DNA from: Schistosoma mansoni
Lineage: Eukaryota > Platyhelminthes > Trematoda > Strigeidida > Schistosomatidae
Length of the DNA stretch: 64,000 nt
Assembly (NCBI RefSeq): GCF_000237925.1
Contig: NW_017386129.1
Coordinates: forward strand, 1-64,000
Direction of reading: 5' to 3'
Shown: positions 59,701 through 64,000 of the stretch, piece by piece
How positions within the stretch are numbered: position 1 is the stretch's first letter
Layout of the letters: each line of letters begins with the position of its first letter
The notes under the pieces: generated by a model
The model's input: the letters and a program-made list of their open reading frames with translations, nothing else
Told to the model about the DNA's origin: nothing
Databases searched by the model: none
Made by a program: the position numbers and the translations under genes

Positions 59701-61300
59701 TTTTCATTAAACCTCAGAAAAAAAGTGAAATACTGTATAGATACAAAATAGACTCCTTCTTTTTATAGAATTTTTATAGATATCAACCACCTACATAACA
59801 GTGATTTTCTAAGAATTAGATTTTATCTGAATAGTTTCAAGTTTTGTTTTACCCAGCTAATTTGTCAATGTAACAATTATGTTAAATCATAAAAAAATCA
59901 ATTTAAAATTTAATCATATGACTTTTAATTGTTTCTGTTTCTTTGTTGTCAAGTAATTCAAGTTCATACTATGAATAACCATCTTATTCAACTATCTAAA
60001 AAAATAATCGAACATATCATAATATAATACTTTGTCAAATATAATATGACACTTCATATTAAGATCTAAGTATTCTATAAACCATATCCCAAGTAACATA
60101 AGTTTTCACTAATGAAAACACCTCTGGAAAATCAATGGTAAATGTTACCACAATGCCAATACTATTAGATTATAATTGTCAGATATTGTAAATTGACAGA
60201 AGTTAATTATAAATGAATCGATGGATTTCAAATCAATGATTTTAAGGTATCATATTAATTCTGAGATCTGATGACCCTGAGTTTGAGCGCATGTTAAAGT
60301 GAATGTAAGTGAACAATATTGAAAGTTCTGAAGAAGAAAAGCAAAAAAAAACAAACAGTTAAGCGATTTCTAGTTGATTTCTATCACTACTTGATAATAA
60401 ACACGGAAAAATAATTTTAGATTGATTTAAAAGTAAATGTAATTAAGATAACCTGGATAGGTTCAATCAATATAACAATCTACATTAAAGAGTAAAAAGG
60501 TTTTATATCTAGAGCTTTGATTCTTGCTATGCCGCGTACTACTAGACTACTTGAACGATCGAACCCGCAACGTCGCAAGACAGAAGACTAGTAAGTAGGA
60601 ATGTTATTCCCCAAAACTGTCAAAATATGGTACAAAAATCTCATGTATTTATAGTTTTTTTGGCTGAAAGTAAATCATCATTTCGGACAGCCAGTAGGCA
60701 CATAGGGGGTCATTCTTATCCATCCAATAGGAAGGCTACATGTCGATATTCTCGAATGTTCCCCTAGTGGTGATTGGATGGAATGTCTTCGGCTCTTTCT
60801 GGGCTTCTTGAGGCTTCCTAGAGTTTGCCAACGGGCCATCGTTACAAAAGGTGAAAAAGTTTTTATGAAACTTGCTAAACGAATAAAATTGAACTTCTTA
60901 TATACCATGAATGAAAATAAACATTACATTGGAAATTGTGATGAGTTAACCCTGACATGTGATAGAATAGAAATAAGAATTAGGTCTAATAGTTAGGAAT
61001 TAATTATACTACAGAATAAATGACCTATAGTTGACATATCCTCTTATCGTTTTATTTATCAAATAACTTCTAGTCATTCTTATTCTTACGTTCAGTATTT
61101 TGTATTTTAATGTGTTATTTTATTAAATCATGAAGAGCGTTTTGATCTGGCCGCTAATTTTTTTCTTTGTTATCATTTCAGTTGAGGGTCACGTGAATTC
61201 GGTCACGTGAACAGTTATCATTCGGCTAAATAGTGTCATTTCATATCATCAATCGATCAGCATTCTTTTTTCACATTTGAATAGTCGAAAATTCGTTAGT
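59701..61300. other. Intergenic, nothing recognised
   Basis: AT-rich. The ORF 60778-60996 has no recognised family. Confidence 0.4.
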
Positions 61301-61319
61301 CAATTTATGAAACTCTGCA

Positions 61320-61640
61320 TCATAACAACATGTTTTTATCCCACTTATCCAGTCGATACGGAGTGAAGTTGAACTTGACTATGCAAGAAAACTTCTGAGA
61401 TGGTGGAGAAGATTTGTAGCTCAGGTGGGTTTTTATTGAACCAATCAACATCGAGGTGCACAGGACAAGCTGTGAATCACATGTGGAGAAATTCAAACAC
61501 TTCACTTCTACCCGAAGTTTGTGCTGATGATGTCGTTCAGAAGGACGATGAAAGCTCCACGACCAAACCATCCAGCTCAGAGAACAAACCAACATCAAAA
61601 AAAGAAAACTTCTATATCACTCAATAGACGTTCTTTGGTT
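61320..61640. repeat. Possible dispersed repeat
   Basis: GC-balanced block (TGGTGGAGAAGATTTGTAGC, GACGATGAAAGCTCCACGAC) ending in an A-rich run. It looks like a repeat end by composition and memory, without a second copy here to prove it. Confidence 0.25.
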
Positions 61641-61859
61641 TTGGTACCCTGGCAATATCCCAACCCATTCACAAATCAAATGATTATTACTGGAAAAATT
61701 ATTCTTGCTTCAACTTGCATTCAGATAAATCATATTCACAATCGTTTGATAACATTCGTTTTTATTTCTTTTATATTACGTCACTTATTTAGTACCCTTT
61801 ATTCTCATTTTGCATATTTTATTTTTCAACTTATACAACAGCTCGCCTATGGTGGAAAT

Positions 61860-64000
61860 CCTGCCCTAACTAAACAATCTCGAGCCACTGACTGGTCGAA
61901 AGTTGAATGCTACCATCGAGTAAGAATACTGAAACAGTCTTTCTGAGATCAAGTATGCCATTCAAACTGGCCTCCTTCAACGTTTGCACACCAATGCAGA
62001 TCGGACAACGGGTAAAGTAGTACTAGCCGGAGATTTGAATGCTCAGGTCGGACGTCTAGGCATAGAAGAGAGTCGTTTAGGTGGCTTATGGGGACTTGTT
62101 GGTGACAAGTCAGATAATGGGGACCGTCTACTGCAACTATGCACAGACCACAACCTGTTTCTGACTAGCATTAACTACCGGCACAGTCATTACTGATGCA
62201 CTAACTGACGTCCACCCTCTGCATCCCAAAGCCGGACTCAGATTGATCAAATGGTGATCATGGTTATGTACAAGCCTACAGCTACTTTTGGAGTACCAAA
62301 TATGGACTCGGATCATGCTCTTGTTTGTGCTAATCTTACCTTACGTTTCAGTGGCCAACAAATTCATCGTCCTAAACGAATCAATGTCAGCAAATCAGTT
62401 GCAACTAAATATTGAAACCGCGCTAGGTTCAAGGCTAACTACCATTCCCCCGAGAAGTATAGGTGAGCACTGATTGCACTTGTACAGCGCCATAAAATTG
62501 GCGAGCAAAGTCACTTGTGGCTTCGCGAAACAACCGCTTATAAGCACTGGGTTTCTTCAGGCTCGTGTTGGTATACTCCGAGTGATGGTTTGTTACTGTT
62601 ACTTAATGAAATCGAGCGAAGCTTGTTTAAGGACAGAGTAGCCTGGTGGTCGAAGCGTGCCAATGATTTGGATGCAGCAGATGCCTCTGGTAACTACCAG
62701 AAGCTCTTTTAACTCATCTGAACCACTGGCAGCAAGAAGTCTGGTGTGAAAGAAACAATCTATGAAGATGACGGCATGCCAATCATTAACATCTAGCGAC
62801 GTCTTGAACAACGAGCAGGGTTTCTTGAAGAGTAGTTCAACTGCTCTGCTACCAAGGCGACATATATCAGACTGTCCTGCCCTCCATAAACCGTGACGAT
62901 TGATCCATCTATCGAGGCGGAAGTCCGCAAGGAAATCCAACTCCTGAAGTACCACAAATCACCAGTCCCAGATGACTTACCTCCATCCCTTTCTAAAGAT
63001 GGTGGTAACTCTCTGGTTATGGAACTGACTGAGTTCTTCACAAAGGTCTGGCAATTTCAGAATATCCCAACATCGTGGAGTGAGTCGACAATTGTTCCTA
63101 TCTTTAAAAAGGGTTCACACCGTTTCTGTAGTAACTATCGGAGGGTACATCTACTTCCGGTTGCGTCTAAACTATTGGCTTCTGTCATACTTCCTAGATT
63201 GTTCAAAATTCGAGAAACATTGACTCCCGCGGAGGAGACTGGTTTTCGTTGTGGTCGAAGATGTATTGATTATATCTTTACCATCCCCCTAATGTCAGAA
63301 CACCATAATACTTATTACAGGCCATTAATCATAGTTCATCTTGATATGATGGCCACCTTCGATTCGTTGAACAGAACTGTTCTGTGGGGTTGTTTGTTGA
63401 AGGGTGTGCCTGAGAACTTTGTTGACATATTGAAAGTCCTATATACAAACACCTGAGGCAGAGTGAGGGCATACAACCACCTCTCTCCATTGTTCCATTC
63501 AAGCAGTGGGGTTAGACAGGGTTACCAATCTCACCATTCCTCCTCAACTTTGCCACCAATGACGTTCTGAAAAAAGCTCTGATAGATGTAAGTAATGGCG
63601 GTGTGGATCTGTTGCCCGGAGAAAGACTTCTCGACCTTGAGTATGCGGACGATATTGTCCTACTGTGCAATAATGCCCAAGCCTTTCAGTCTGCACTTAA
63701 TCAGTTGGGAGTCAGTGTCCGTAAGTATGGTATGTGTTTCACACATTCAAAATGCAAAAGACTTTTACAAGACTGGCAGGATCCTAATTCTGTACTCACC
63801 CTGGGTGGTGAGCGGATAGGAGTAGTCGAGAAATTCGTGTATATGAGTAGCTGCATAAGTGCTGGATGTGGTGTGAGTGATGAGATCAATTCGCGTATGG
63901 TGAAAGCCAGAGCGGCTTATACCAATCTGGGCCATGTTTGGTGCCTGTGTGATGTTAATCTGGCTGTAAAATGTCGGACCTATAACACATCGGTGAGAGC
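61860..64000 (+). mobile_element. RTE-type LINE (another family B lineage), broken, off the right edge
   Basis: Endonuclease: VVLAGDLNAQVGRLG (62010-62060), [23 protein letters not shown] (near 62235), DSDHALVCANL (near 62310). RT: VPDDLPPSLSKDGGN (near 62970), STIVPIFKKGSHRFCSNYR (63085-63140), GFRCGRRCIDYIFTIP, SSGVRQG, and YADDI at 63642. Numerous stops and frame shifts (for example near 62194, 63454 and 63520). It is related to, but clearly different from, the LINE at 7189. The C-terminus continues past 64000. Confidence 0.8.

Noticed and set aside
60470-60600. tRNA-like GGGTTCGATC in reverse complement
   Set aside because: B-box-like motif only; no A box in the right order and no cloverleaf could be drawn.

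Overview
This window is AT-rich eukaryotic DNA from a blood fluke, genus Schistosoma. The evidence is the repeat content: degenerate copies of the Sm-alpha hammerhead-ribozyme SINE, a second tRNA-like hammerhead SINE, RTE-type and CR1-type LINEs of the schistosome kind, and Ty3/Gypsy elements. Two host genes with short exons, GT-AG introns and one 37-bp intron fit the same origin. I cannot fix the species. Three runs of exactly 200 N (10099-10298, 33388-33587, 40688-40887) are assembly gaps.

Two host genes are recognisable. The first, on the minus strand, spans at least 1257-36672. It is a long HEAT/ARM-like protein whose exon translations follow the THADA family in order. I place 14 exons with matching splice phases wherever consecutive exons can be tested. 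Its start lies above 36.7 kb and its 3' end runs off the left edge. The second, on the plus strand at 49075-54722, is a complete four-exon Rab GTPase closely matching Rab14 (225 aa, C-terminal CAC).

Most of the rest is mobile DNA, much of it in THADA introns. Left to right: CR1 and RTE tails (1-975); a 127-bp insertion made only of an RTE-type leader (2102-2228); Sm-alpha half-copies arranged head to head (4.5-5.2 kb, 14.3-14.6 kb, 26.1-26.5 kb); a full-length RTE-type LINE with perfect target duplications and one open frame running into a gap (7189-10668); a SINE with an intact hammerhead core (12912-13184); a young Ty3/Gypsy insertion with identical 402-bp LTRs (17363-20577); a 133-bp element built from the head and tail of the LINE (29380-29512); and a long inverted repeat around a gap (33.25-33.74 kb). 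The region between THADA and rab14 (37.4-47.4 kb) is mainly CR1, RTE and Gypsy debris. Beyond rab14 lie more RTE fragments, ending in a large decayed RTE LINE that runs off the right edge.

The least expected features are RNA-level. They are a hammerhead with every core position and stem I intact, an HDV-like ribozyme candidate exactly at the LINE 5' end, a pseudoknot candidate in the leader-only insertion, and a SINE whose 5' arm is an inverted copy of its own tail.
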